Source: Candidatus Sumerlaeota bacterium (GTDB lineage Bacteria; Sumerlaeota; Sumerlaeia; JADFCT01). Taken from it: 22,084 bases of DNA. The stretch is taken from positions 1 through 22,084 of the forward strand of contig JAPLSP010000712.1 of the NCBI GenBank assembly GCA_026398575.1, written 5' to 3'. Shown in pieces: positions 1 through 7,853 of this stretch; position 1 is the stretch's first letter, and each line of letters begins with the position of its first letter. Made by a program: the position numbers and the translations under genes. The notes beneath the pieces were generated by a model, which saw only the letters and a list, made by a program, of their open reading frames with translations, made no database searches and was not told where the DNA came from.

Positions 1-1
1 G

Positions 2-979
2 CTGATTTACTCCGCCGGGCCGCATGGAATCATTGCCGGCGCGACGACGCAGACGGTCCTGCACGGAGAGGACGCGACGACCGTGACGGCGATTCCGGAC
101 GTTGGCTATCACTTTGTTTCGTGGAGCGACGGCGTAAAGACCGATTCGAGGCAGGACTTGCATGTCACAACGAATATTGCCGTGATGGCGTTTTTCGTAA
201 TCAACCACTATGAGCTGACCTACTATGCCGGCCCGGGCGGCACGGTGGACGGCGGCTCGTCCGTTACGCAGATGGTGGATCACGGGGCGAACGGCGCGAC
301 GGTCACGGCCAGCCCGGACGCGGGGCATCACTTCGTCGGCTGGAGCGATGGCGTGATGTCCATGAGCCGTCAGGATACGAACGTTACGACCGGCCTCATT
401 GTGACGGCGGATTTCGAGGTCAACCGTTATTCGCTAACCTACGGCGCGGATGCGAACGGCAGGCTTGCAGGCCCGACGTCGCAATCGGTTCCATATATGG
501 GCGCCGGCGAAGCGGTGACGGCCATTCCGGACTTCGGCTATCATTTCATTCGATGGAGCGACGGCGCGACCAGCAATCCGCGCGTGGACGCGAACGTGAA
601 GGCCGATATCTCAACGACAGCCAGTTTTGCCCTCGGCGATTACTCGCTGATCTATATCGCCGGCCCGGGCGGCACGCTCGATGGCGTGACCTCGCAGGCG
701 GTTCCTCAAGGCGCCAGCGGCACATCGGTAACCGCCGTTCCGAATCCAGGTTATCACTTCCTTCAATGGAGCGACGGCGTGACCTCGAACCCGCGCACGG
801 ACGAGAATGTGATGACCGACATCTCCGTGACCGCCCTGTTCCTGACCCACGACGCCCTGCTCGAGGGGATCAAGCGCTATCTGCTCGGCCTCGGTCCTGC
901 CGCCGTCGGCTATGACCGCAACCGCGACGGCTGCATAGACGCCGCCGATCTGCTATATGCCATTCAAGAGCCCCGGTAA
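2..979 (+). CDS. Secreted InlB B-repeat protein with dockerin-like C-terminus (5' end outside window)
   Basis: The frame is open to the window edge, so only the C-terminal ~325 residues are seen. Four units of about 70 residues follow each other, each with the pattern (L-T/I-Y)...A-G-P-G-G...(V-T-A-x-P-D-x-G-Y-H-F)...(W-S-D-G)...(R-x-D-x-N-V)...(V-T-A-x-F). This is the InlB B-repeat / Listeria-Bacteroides repeat fold found in surface and secreted proteins. After the last unit, about 40 residues contain G-Y-D-R-N-R-D-G-C-I-D-A-A-D-L-L-Y-A-I. The D-x-N-x-D-x-x-x-D-x-x-D spacing is that of a single dockerin-type calcium loop. Many uncultured Gram-negatives end large secreted proteins this way. 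The family assignment is firm; the function is unknown (adhesion or a spacer stalk is plausible). No catalytic domain is visible in this part. Confidence 0.85.
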   Translation: MIYSAGPHGIIAGATTQTVLHGEDATTVTAIPDVGYHFVSWSDGVKTDSRQDLHVTTNIAVMAFFVINHYELTYYAGPGGTVDGGSSVTQMVDHGANGATVTASPDAGHHFVGWSDGVMSMSRQDTNVTTGLIVTADFEVNRYSLTYGADANGRLAGPTSQSVPYMGAGEAVTAIPDFGYHFIRWSDGATSNPRVDANVKADISTTASFALGDYSLIYIAGPGGTLDGVTSQAVPQGASGTSVTAVPNPGYHFLQWSDGVTSNPRTDENVMTDISVTALFLTHDALLEGIKRYLLGLGPAAVGYDRNRDGCIDAADLLYAIQEPR

Positions 980-1077
980 CAACTTAAGCATCTAAAAATG
1001 GGTTCGTTTCGCAATTTTTAAGTTTTTCGCGTTCGGTCAAAATTCTGTTTGATCAAATATGCCGCTTCGCGGCCTAG

Positions 1078-1140
1078 TATTCGTGTAATCCTGTAATCCG
1101 TGGTTAAAATCTTACCACGGATTACAGGATTACACGGATA
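1078..1140. repeat. Long near-perfect intergenic palindrome
   Basis: The arms at 1082-1104 and 1114-1136 are perfectly complementary over 23 bases (arm CGTGTAATCCTGTAATCCG...). A 9-base loop separates them, and the stem extends four more pairs outward, one of them G-T. The arms contain the short internal repeat GTAATCC. No T-run follows, so it is not a simple intrinsic terminator. It looks like a dispersed intergenic palindromic element. The rest of 980-1254 shows only a tiny GCCGC/GCGGC hairpin at 1061-1073 and a duplicated AACGCTAAT just before 1255. Confidence 0.85.
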
Positions 1141-1254
1141 ACAAGAAACGACAATATCCTGTCATTCGGCGTGCAATAATGCCATCATGTCAGCATCATA
1201 TTTCAGCAATTTTATGCGTAATGAGAAACCGCTGAGGAACGCTAATAAACGCTA

Positions 1255-1503
1255 ATGGCTAAGGTAATTCCTTTGGGGGAACTTGCAGGCGGAAAGCGAA
1301 ACTACAAAAGCATAGAGAGATTCGGCGCTTTGCTGCTTGGGGCGCTATTCGACTATGCCGAATGGCGGCAAACGCTGTGGGAAGGACTGGATGTTGAGAC
1401 CATAAGCCGAGCTGCAATGGTCGCAAGAAAAGCCAGAAATGCCTATTTCAAATCCTGCCTCCGCCCGCCTGCCCGCCGAGCAATCACAAGAAATCGGCAG
1501 TAA
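1255..1503 (+). CDS. Small ORF, unrecognised, doubtful
   Basis: An 82-codon frame opens with ATG inside a duplicated AACGCTAAT motif and has no visible ribosome binding site. The N-terminal half (G-A-L-L-L-G-A-L-F-D-Y-A-E-W) could form helices; the C-terminus is arginine-rich and looks unselected. I recognise no family. It lies between a palindrome and a gene fragment, so it may be a relic or chance ORF. Confidence 0.22.
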   Translation: MAKVIPLGELAGGKRNYKSIERFGALLLGALFDYAEWRQTLWEGLDVETISRAAMVARKARNAYFKSCLRPPARRAITRNRQ

Positions 1504-1532
1504 GCCAAAAGTAAAATGACCTATCCCCTTTA

Positions 1533-2009
1533 TTGAAACACTACGAAATTGGCGACGGCGAGGTGGTCAGCGAGGAAATAAGGATCCCCGTCATCCCCGA
1601 TCAGCGTCCCAATCTTGCGCCCGTTGATCCCATCGTCACTTCAATCTTCGAAATAGGTATCAGCGGGCAGAGCGGCGGGCAGAGCGGCAGGCGGACTTTT
1701 CACCTGTGCCATCCTCATCCGCAATCCAATTCCAAGGTCATATCCCTCGTCGCCGAGGCTATCGGCGTCAAAGACAAGATCAGATTGCCATACATTTCGG
1801 CGCTGCCGGAGCAGCTAACCTGGACCGAGAAGATGATGCTCCGATCCCTGAAGCCGTATCTGCCGTACATGAACGAGGCCTGCGCCTTCGATCTGACGAA
1901 TACCAGGTCCATCATCCCCGATTACGACTCCCGTTTCCCTCCCATCACGCTGGATTACTTACGGAAGGTTATTGAGTTTCAGAGGCATCAGGAAAGAAAA
2001 GAGCATTAA
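1533..2009 (+). pseudogene. C-terminal remnant of an extended SDR (NAD-dependent epimerase/reductase-like)
   Basis: The 158-codon frame starts only at a TTG and lacks the Rossmann GxxGxxG region. Its C-terminal ~110 residues resemble the tail of large extended SDRs of the male-sterility / thioester-reductase-like group. The clues are T-F-H-L-C-H-P-H-P, then L-V-A-E-A-I-G-V, then F-D-L-T-N-T-R-S-I-I-P-D-Y and P-P-I-T-L-D-Y-L-R-K-V-I-E-F. The first ~45 residues include a G-Q-S-G-G-Q-S-G repeat and do not look like SDR. I read it as a 5'-truncated relic; the short repeat CC-CCTTT occurs on both sides (about 1524 and 2058). Family assignment rests on motif resemblance only. The 146 bases after it hold no gene. 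Confidence 0.45.
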
Positions 2010-2155
2010 GACTAGCCAAGAGATGGAGAGTATTGGTGGCCTGAGATTATTTACCTGTCCCCTTTTTAAAGGAATCTGGGTATTTTGGCGGTGGGGTCAG
2101 ATCGTCGCTGCGCGGCTAATCCGAAGTCGCCCTCCACGCTCTTATTAGCCCTGGC

Positions 2156-2596
2156 TTACGAATGCTGGATACCAAAGGCATCCAGAATCTGCGCTCCAAG
2201 TTCACCGCCTCGCCCACCTGTTGCCCTTCTGCGAATCACAATAACTTTGAGCCGCTGAGCCCACGCGTAGTCGATCTCCATGTACTTTCCAGTGTAGATG
2301 ACGATGGGGAGACGCGACAGGTCGGAATCAGTGCGTACCAATTCTGCAAGGCGAAAGCCAGCCTTGGTATCACCCTTCTCGGCCAGATCGATCACTAGCC
2401 CATCAAGGCTATCCCCCTGACCGATAATCTCAGTGCGTACGTCCGCGATCCGAGGAAACGCCAGCGGTATACGAACCCCTTCTATGGTCTTGCCTTGATA
2501 CTGCCCACCTGTAAGATCGGCGATGTTCTGGGCCAGCCAGTGGGCGACGCTCGCCTTGCTCTCGCGTTGATCATCAACTACGACTAGGTACTTCAT
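2156..2596 (-). CDS. Receiver-domain protein (response regulator without output domain)
   Basis: The 146-residue protein is a single receiver-like domain. It starts with the hydrophobic strand Y-L-V-V-V followed by the acidic pair D8-D9. The probable phospho-acceptor D70 sits in L-D-G-L-V-I-D-L, and the fourth strand ends I-V-I-Y-T-G-K with the usual Thr. The conserved Lys after strand 5 is not where expected: that segment reads V-I-V-I-R-R-R. There is no DNA-binding or enzymatic output domain, so it would act through protein contacts or as a phosphate sink. Its ATG follows the kinase stop with no gap (TAG-ATG), which implies translational coupling and a dedicated pair. Confidence 0.75.
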   Translation of the reverse strand: MKYLVVVDDQRESKASVAHWLAQNIADLTGGQYQGKTIEGVRIPLAFPRIADVRTEIIGQGDSLDGLVIDLAEKGDTKAGFRLAELVRTDSDLSRLPIVIYTGKYMEIDYAWAQRLKVIVIRRRATGGRGGELGAQILDAFGIQHS

Positions 2597-5038
2597 CTAT
2601 GTCTCCTGTTCTCTGTTTGTTGGGAGTTGCAGATCAACCGTCGTTCCTTGCCCCTGTATGCTCTCGACGCTGATTGTGCCCTTGTGGACACCGACAGCAA
2701 AAGCGACAACCATTGTGCCGAACCCGGGAGCATGTGAAGTTCGGCCCAAGCCAGTTGGGTCCGAGTATATCTCGCGCGTAGCTACAAGTTTGTGAGGTGC
2801 CATTCCTACACCATTGTCAGACACGAGGAACCGCGTACGCGATTCATTCGCTTTTGTGTCAAGGCGAACGGTCAACTTCACGTCGTGACGAAATGTCCAG
2901 CTCTCGTTCTTTTCTACGACTGCATGCACAATCGCGTTCTCCATTAGATTCCGCATAGCCCGATAGAGGAGGTTGGGGTCGCCGATCATCGGGCATGACA
3001 TGGTGCCACAGTCGGAATCACACGCAATATTGCTCGCCCTTGCAAGTGGATCGACGGCAGCAAGAGCACGCTTCACCACGTCTCGAAGGTCGAAAGACTC
3101 CCAAGGGTTGAACTTCCCATTATCGGCAATCGCCCCTGGCTCCCGTGGAATGTGGGCTTCCCGATATGATTCTACGGCGGTAGACGGGTCCACCTCACAT
3201 AATCGGATATAACGACCTAACTCAACGCATACGTCTGCCCAACTCAGGCTGTCAGCGATTTCAACGGAGATGTCCTCAGCGATACTGGCAGCAGCACCGT
3301 CCACCAATTTGCGCAATCCAGAAATCGCCAACTCTGCGGCTTCCAGTGATTTATAAACCTCATGGGCCTCCAAGTTAAGCGACATTACATTGGCAGCAAG
3401 GTTAGTGGCGACCCTTTTTGCGTCCAAGAATTCGGACAATTGGCAGACGATCGAGATGTTACGAGCAAATGAGTCAATCTCAGGGAGCACCTCATCCACA
3501 TGTGCCTGCGACACCTCTTGACCGCATAGACTCACAGCGCCCCACAGTTCGCTTCCCTGAAAAATCGGCACACACACCACGCTTCGCCACGGCGTTGTTG
3601 GTATGACTCCCACATCGCGGCAGTCCTTAGATGCGAAAGGAATTCCGCTGTGCAAGACCAAACCGGCGACTCCTTCATGATCAGCGAAAGGTACGGCATG
3701 ATATTCCTTATCTAGGTCGAGTGGTGCAAAAGCAATCGTACGAAACTGCCGGGATGCACGCATGTGTTGAAGCACGTAAACTGCTCGCCAGTTTGCGTTA
3801 CCCAAATAAATGTGCGCGAGCTCGGACACCATCCTTGCGGCAATCCCAGCAAGACTCGCCCCGGGTTCCGTCAACGTGCGCAACAATGTTTCCGCCTGAT
3901 TAAGAGCACTGAGTTTATGCTGATACTGGCGCGCCAGGTTTGCCTTGAAGAATGTGGAACTCAGCAAAGCAGCAATTCCCGCTAGCAGCTCTACTTCCGA
4001 ACCGTCGAAGTCTGGGTCGCCTTTGAGACGCACTGCTCTGATGACGCCCACTGTTACGCCACTTCGCGCCCGTATCGGGACGCCAAGGTATGACTTGGTG
4101 GCATCCAAGTCCTCGATCTCCTTCACTTTGTGTATCCATTCTGGTGTATAGGGGTGTGCGGGGTACTGAGTCGCCTCACGCACATCTGAGATATGAAGCA
4201 CCTGCCCAGTGTCATAGACCCATCCAGTCAAACCCTCCCCCCGCCTGTAAGAGACAGATCGTGGCTCTCTCTCGAGTGCAACGGGCAATTGTACCATCAG
4301 AGGATCGAAGGTCGTAGCGACGAGCCGAATAGACCTATCGGAATTTGGACCTTGGTCTCGCGACTCGTCTTCCTGCAAGAAGATTGATACGGCTGCTGGC
4401 TGAAGATAATCTCGGATCGTGTGTGCAACGGCAAGTTGGTCATCGGCGACATCAATCACACTGAGAAGAAGATTCTGTGAGATGGCCTTCTTCTGGATTA
4501 GGCGTCCAATCAGATCCGCGAAATGCCTCATCCATGCCCGGACATTGGCGATGTGTTCGGACGATACGCGAGGAACAAGAAGAAAGCCGGCTAGGAGGTC
4601 GTCCATATCCAAGTTGCAGTTGATAGCCAGCATGCGGACTTGACGCACGGTCGCCGACGTTGGGGCTACCTCCTGCGGAAGTACCTGTCCAGCGAAGAAG
4701 ACCCCGATGAAGTGTATCTCTCCGGCTATCGTGCAGTAGATGGGTTCGCAGAAGTCCATTAAGCCAGCATGACATGGGTATGGGTCACTCGCCGACTTGT
4801 CGCCTGCAATCAAAGCCTTGATTTTGTTTCGATCACAGGCTTCGCAACGAATCCGCCCTTCTGGCGTCTTGGAGAGGAGGGAGCAAACAGGCCCGTGGTG
4901 GGCGGGTGTGCCTATTCTCTCGCCGGTCGGTGTGAATATCCCTGACCCAACCTTGCACACGTTGCCAAAGGACTCCAAGAGAGCCTGCAACATGTCTGCG
5001 CTGACCATTTCCTTGAGATAAGTGTTGTTGATTATCAT
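2597..5038 (-). CDS. Sensor histidine kinase, PocR-GAF-GAF-HATPase
   Basis: The protein has 813 residues and no signal peptide or membrane segment, so it should be cytoplasmic. Residues ~10-185 match a PocR-type ligand-binding domain: G-P-V-C-S-L-L, C-E-A-C and P-C-H-A-G-L carry its typical cysteines. Two GAF domains follow (~190-370 and ~385-545); the first includes G-E-G-L-T-G-W-V and S-Y-L-G-V-P-I. The C-terminus is a HATPase_c domain with N-box N-L-M-E-N-A-I-V-H-A (~695), G1 box D-N-G-V-G-M (~740) and a G-F-G-T-M-V glycine motif. I see no standard HisKA motif; the helical part at ~550-650 has only A-H-E-V-Y as a weak candidate. AGGGTGA precedes the ATG at a suitable distance. The signal sensed is unknown; PocR domains bind small hydrophobic molecules in some proteins. 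Confidence 0.85.
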   Translation of the reverse strand: MIINNTYLKEMVSADMLQALLESFGNVCKVGSGIFTPTGERIGTPAHHGPVCSLLSKTPEGRIRCEACDRNKIKALIAGDKSASDPYPCHAGLMDFCEPIYCTIAGEIHFIGVFFAGQVLPQEVAPTSATVRQVRMLAINCNLDMDDLLAGFLLVPRVSSEHIANVRAWMRHFADLIGRLIQKKAISQNLLLSVIDVADDQLAVAHTIRDYLQPAAVSIFLQEDESRDQGPNSDRSIRLVATTFDPLMVQLPVALEREPRSVSYRRGEGLTGWVYDTGQVLHISDVREATQYPAHPYTPEWIHKVKEIEDLDATKSYLGVPIRARSGVTVGVIRAVRLKGDPDFDGSEVELLAGIAALLSSTFFKANLARQYQHKLSALNQAETLLRTLTEPGASLAGIAARMVSELAHIYLGNANWRAVYVLQHMRASRQFRTIAFAPLDLDKEYHAVPFADHEGVAGLVLHSGIPFASKDCRDVGVIPTTPWRSVVCVPIFQGSELWGAVSLCGQEVSQAHVDEVLPEIDSFARNISIVCQLSEFLDAKRVATNLAANVMSLNLEAHEVYKSLEAAELAISGLRKLVDGAAASIAEDISVEIADSLSWADVCVELGRYIRLCEVDPSTAVESYREAHIPREPGAIADNGKFNPWESFDLRDVVKRALAAVDPLARASNIACDSDCGTMSCPMIGDPNLLYRAMRNLMENAIVHAVVEKNESWTFRHDVKLTVRLDTKANESRTRFLVSDNGVGMAPHKLVATREIYSDPTGLGRTSHAPGFGTMVVAFAVGVHKGTISVESIQGQGTTVDLQLPTNREQET

Positions 5039-5209
5039 TTGGATGTCACCCTAAAATATGCAGCCAACAATAATTCAGACTGACCCGCAGAAGATACGTC
5101 TTTTTTTGATTCTGTCCTCGTGAGGCACCTTTGGATTTCGTCCCGAAGGCGGGACAAAACCCATTCTTTTTGAACTTGCTCTCCTCCTCCAGTCACCTAT
5201 CCCGGCATG
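5039..5209. other. Intergenic region upstream of the sensor kinase
   Basis: No gene is seen here. It should carry the kinase promoter on the minus strand, but I cannot name a convincing -10/-35 pair. A small perfect hairpin, GTCCCG/CGGGAC with a 4-base loop, lies at about 5141-5156. It has no T-run on either strand. Confidence 0.4.
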
Positions 5210-5404
5210 TTATGCGGATGGGCTTATGATTCGCATTTTCGAAGACCATTCACCGGGCTGCGCGCTAGCAGTCCTGCGAGTGAGGGCATGGGTGTAAATC
5301 ATTGTGGTCTTGAGATCGGTATGACCAAAGGGCTCCTCCTCCGTTCGGAGTTTTGCTTTTGCTGCAAACGACGGCATCCGGGCAGACTCCATCAGGATAA
5401 ACAT
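5210..5404 (-). pseudogene. Tyrosine recombinase (integrase) C-terminal remnant
   Basis: On the minus strand, about 5283-5329 encodes G-H-T-D-L-K-T-T-M-I-Y-T-H-A-L. This is the final box of XerC/IntI-type tyrosine recombinases, and its Y is the catalytic tyrosine. Just upstream, K-L-R-T-E-E-E-P-F-G-H aligns loosely with the usual D-I-R-T-V-Q-E-L-L-G-H, and P-S-F-A with the H-S-F-A after the catalytic Arg. The rest of the catalytic domain and the N-terminal domain are absent, so this is a dead fragment. It lies beside REP-like repeats and an IS element, consistent with a decayed mobile zone. Confidence 0.6.
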
Positions 5405-5504
5405 TCACCACAAGACATCCACATTTCGCGCCTGGAGCAAGCCGACAGTCAAGCAGGATATCACTGCGTTTCTTCGGATGGGTATGTTCCAGAATTCCGG
5501 CGCC

Positions 5505-5553
5505 CTTCGCCACCATCGGGCCTTGCGCCGATGGAGCGATGGTTTTGCTCTAG
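5505..5553 (+). repeat. REP-like hairpin, copy A
   Basis: The unit runs from CTTCGCCACC to TTTTGCTCTAG. Its stem is CCATCGG (5513-5519) pairing with CCGATGG (5528-5534). The sequence GCGATGGTTTTGC follows the stem. It matches copy D (reverse orientation, 7691-7737) almost base for base, including the CTAG at the end. Confidence 0.8.
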
Positions 5554-5573
5554 AATGGTATTCCCTTTGTATC

Positions 5574-5617
5574 CTTCGCCACCGCCGGGCCTTGTGCCGG
5601 TGGAGCGATGATTTTGC
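5574..5617 (+). repeat. REP-like hairpin, copy B
   Basis: It has the same layout as copy A, but the stem reads CCGCCGG (5582-5588) with CCGGTGG (5597-5603). The T-A pair in the middle of the copy A stem is C-G here, and the neighbouring pair is G-T. The sequence GCGATGATTTTGC follows. Confidence 0.75.
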
Positions 5618-5633
5618 ATCGGCAACGAGCGAT

Positions 5634-5680
5634 TTGGCGCACAATCATCGCCCCACTGGCACAAGGCCCAGTGGTGGCGG
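5634..5680 (-). repeat. REP-like hairpin, copy C (inverted)
   Basis: On the minus strand it reads CCGCCACCACTGGGCCTTGT..., with stem CCACTGG/CCAGTGG (plus-strand positions 5653-5659 and 5668-5674). Two stem pairs differ from copy A and both remain complementary. It ends about 20 bases before the CTAG that borders the IS element. Confidence 0.75.
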
Positions 5681-5704
5681 TGAGGGAAGAGCGTTCGCGG
5701 CTAG

Positions 5705-7690
5705 CCTGAGTTTACGGGTTAAGTTTCCGGAAAGCGGGATATATCCTTACTGTATAATAAATTACCAGCTCTCAGGTTGTATTACCCTTCCGAAGCAAGT
5801 ATATCTGCGATCTGAAGGGCCTCGGCCAGCTTTTTCTGGCGGGGAGACATGCGGCTGAGGGTGATGTGATCTTTGCGCCCGCCCAGGGTTTGGGGCGGAT
5901 AGATGACCGCCACCTCGCGAATATCGTTCAGCTCATCGAGCAGCGCCAGCAGCGGCAGGTCCACGCCTGCCTGAAGGGCGACTTTGCGGGCCAGGCATGA
6001 CAACAGCAATGCCAGAACACAATACAATCCGTGGACGCGCAGTTTGCCGTCGGTCCAGTGATAGGCCGGCTGCCAGCGCAGATAATCCACGTCTTTCATG
6101 TTGCGAAATGCCTCCTCGATGCCGGACAGGCTGCGATAGGTTTCCACGATCTGCCGCGCGTTCCAGTCGGCATGGGTGGAAACGATCAACGTGCGCCCCA
6201 GGCGGTCCCGGCATATTTGGTCGAATCCGGCGTGGTTGACCTGATAGCGGATCCGCGGCGTTTGGGTCTTGGCGTCTTCGGTGATCTCGACGTCAAACAC
6301 CTCTTTCATGAACTGGCCCGAAAGGATGGCGTTGACGCTCTTGCGCAGCGAGGCGGCCGTGGGCCGTTTCCTTCGGGGGGTTTTGCCGCTGATCCAGCGT
6401 TCGATATCTTTGGCCAGATCCAGCAGTTTTTTCTGGCATTTGACCATGCTTTGCGTCAGGCCATGGAGTTGCTGGGTGTAGAAGCTCTCGGTGTAAGCGA
6501 CCACGGCCCGGCAGGGTTTGCCCCAAAACTCTTCGGTCGTCTCGAATGCCTTCGTGCCCGGCAGCCCCGGCAGCGGCTGCAATTGCGCCATGGGCGTTGC
6601 CAGCAGATCGCGCCGGCCACTGGCCGAAACCGCCGTTACGAAATGCTGCCCCATGGCGATGAGCGCTTCCATGGCCTCGGCGCTGACGTTGCCCTTGTCA
6701 AAAACCAGCGTGACATCGCCGGGGCTTGCCACGGCTTTGCGATAGCGGTCCAGCAGGTCGCGCATAAGGCTTGGGAAAAGACTCACATCGGTGATGTTGC
6801 CGTCATAGACTTGGTGGAGCACGGGGATTTGAAAATCGCGCGTCAGAAGCAGCGCCAGGCCGTACTGGCGCAAGTCGTTACGGTGCTGTTTGTTGCAGCC
6901 CCGCTGAGCCAGGTGGCAGCGGTCGTTGACCGTGGCGATGTAGGTGTAAAAATTCGTCGTGTCGTACAGCAGCAGGCCGCTGTCCAATCCGAAATTCGTC
7001 TTCACGGAGGCCAGCACGCGCTCTTGAATTTGCACAATGTGGCTTTCCTCGATGCGGTCCATGTGATCCCAGAAACGCTGGCTTGAAAACGCCTCGGCGC
7101 CGTAACCCCACAACCGGCGCAAAACGGTTTCCTCGTACCAAGCGCCCATGGCCAGTTTGCTGCACGGCTCGATCGCCCGATTGAGGGCGGCTAAAAGAAT
7201 ATACTCACCGACCGAAGGCCCTTGTTCGCGCTTCGGGACGACGGCATTGATGATCTCGGTCAAACCCAACCGTTGGGCAATACGCGCCAGCGCGGCCACG
7301 CCGCCGGTTTGATAAATGACGGTCTCTTTAGGCTTGGGCGGCGTTACCGAGTCGGCGCGTTCCACCATCCCGTCGAGGGTTCCCAGATATTTCTGCCAAG
7401 TAATGCGCGGCTTTCCATCCACCCGCTTGCATTCCACCGCATAGTAGTACCCGCGTCCCTTTTTGATCTTCTTGACAAGGCTGGCCATAGCGCCCTCCGC
7501 AAACAGGATTTGCAGTAGGGTAATACATAACCGGCCCATGTCAAGCTAAATATTCAAATTAATTGGCATAAATACAATTTTATTGGGACAAAAAGGAGGG
7601 TAATACTTTTGGGCTATGGAAATATGCCTGAAAACAGGGCGTTTGCAGGCGTTTGCAGGGGGTCAGATGTGCTTAAAGCGTAAACTCAGG
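5705..7690 (-). mobile_element. IS1634-like insertion sequence with CTAG flanks
   Basis: Terminal inverted repeats lie at 5705-5723 and 7672-7690. They read CCTGAGTTTACG-GG-TTAAG and CCTGAGTTTACG-CT-TTAAG, 17 of 19 identical. Both ends are bordered by CTAG (5701-5704 and 7691-7694), which I read as a 4-bp target duplication. Copy A shows that the REP unit normally ends in CTAG, and copy D ends in CTAG exactly at the right border, so the element appears to have landed there. The 1986-bp element carries one transposase gene. Inside, GTATTACCCT occurs at 5779-5788 and inverted at 7517-7526 and 7597-7606; these could be subterminal transposase-binding sites or, less likely, the true ends. A 10-bp direct repeat GCGTTTGCAG lies at 7639-7658. 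Confidence 0.75.
5782..7488 (-). CDS. IS1634 family transposase
   Basis: This DDE transposase should cut and join the IS ends. I place the start at 7488 (M-A-S-L-V-K-K-I-K-K-G-R-G-Y-Y-Y, a typical family N-terminus) because GGAGGG lies just upstream. A longer frame begins at 7539 but has no such site. The 568 residues fit the family. Candidate catalytic residues are D176 (L-Y-D-T-T-N), D264 (V-F-D-K-G-N) and E458 in Y-R-S-L-S-G-I-E-E-A-F-R-N-M-K, the IS4-superfamily E(6)K region. No frameshift or stop is seen, so it may still be active. The stop codon overlaps the left internal GTATTACCCT repeat. Confidence 0.92.
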   Translation of the reverse strand: MASLVKKIKKGRGYYYAVECKRVDGKPRITWQKYLGTLDGMVERADSVTPPKPKETVIYQTGGVAALARIAQRLGLTEIINAVVPKREQGPSVGEYILLAALNRAIEPCSKLAMGAWYEETVLRRLWGYGAEAFSSQRFWDHMDRIEESHIVQIQERVLASVKTNFGLDSGLLLYDTTNFYTYIATVNDRCHLAQRGCNKQHRNDLRQYGLALLLTRDFQIPVLHQVYDGNITDVSLFPSLMRDLLDRYRKAVASPGDVTLVFDKGNVSAEAMEALIAMGQHFVTAVSASGRRDLLATPMAQLQPLPGLPGTKAFETTEEFWGKPCRAVVAYTESFYTQQLHGLTQSMVKCQKKLLDLAKDIERWISGKTPRRKRPTAASLRKSVNAILSGQFMKEVFDVEITEDAKTQTPRIRYQVNHAGFDQICRDRLGRTLIVSTHADWNARQIVETYRSLSGIEEAFRNMKDVDYLRWQPAYHWTDGKLRVHGLYCVLALLLSCLARKVALQAGVDLPLLALLDELNDIREVAVIYPPQTLGGRKDHITLSRMSPRQKKLAEALQIADILASEG

Positions 7691-7737
7691 CTAGAGCAAA
7701 ACCATCGCACCATCGGCGCAATGCCCGATGGTGGCGA
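7691..7737 (-). repeat. REP-like hairpin, copy D (inverted, abuts the IS)
   Basis: On the minus strand it reads CTTCGCCACCATCGGGC..., with stem CCATCGG/CCGATGG (plus-strand positions 7725-7731 and 7710-7716) and the tail GCGATGGTTTTGCTCTAG. The outer flank (...GAATTCC, 7746-7752) also resembles the flank of copy A at 5491-5498. It ends exactly where the IS begins. Confidence 0.8.
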
Positions 7738-7853
7738 AGGGCAATGGAATTCTGAATTACGCCCTGCGCCCTTATCTTCCAGCCTTCCGGCTTGACACTT
7801 CGAGGGCGGATACGTAGCTTTCCGCCTCTTTGCAGCGGCATTGACAGGAAATA

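Noticed and set aside
1078..1140. Intrinsic terminator of the InlB-repeat gene
   Set aside because: The stem is too long and no U-run follows on either strand.
5505..5680. CRISPR array or integron attC array
   Set aside because: Units occur in both orientations with irregular spacing and no spacer or cassette structure.
5478..5858. Plus-strand ORF with repeated R-H-H-R-A-L-R-R-W-S-D
   Set aside because: The repeated peptide is just the translated REP-like hairpins; it then runs into the IS element.
6031..7086. 351-codon plus-strand ORF
   Set aside because: It is antisense to the IS1634-like transposase.
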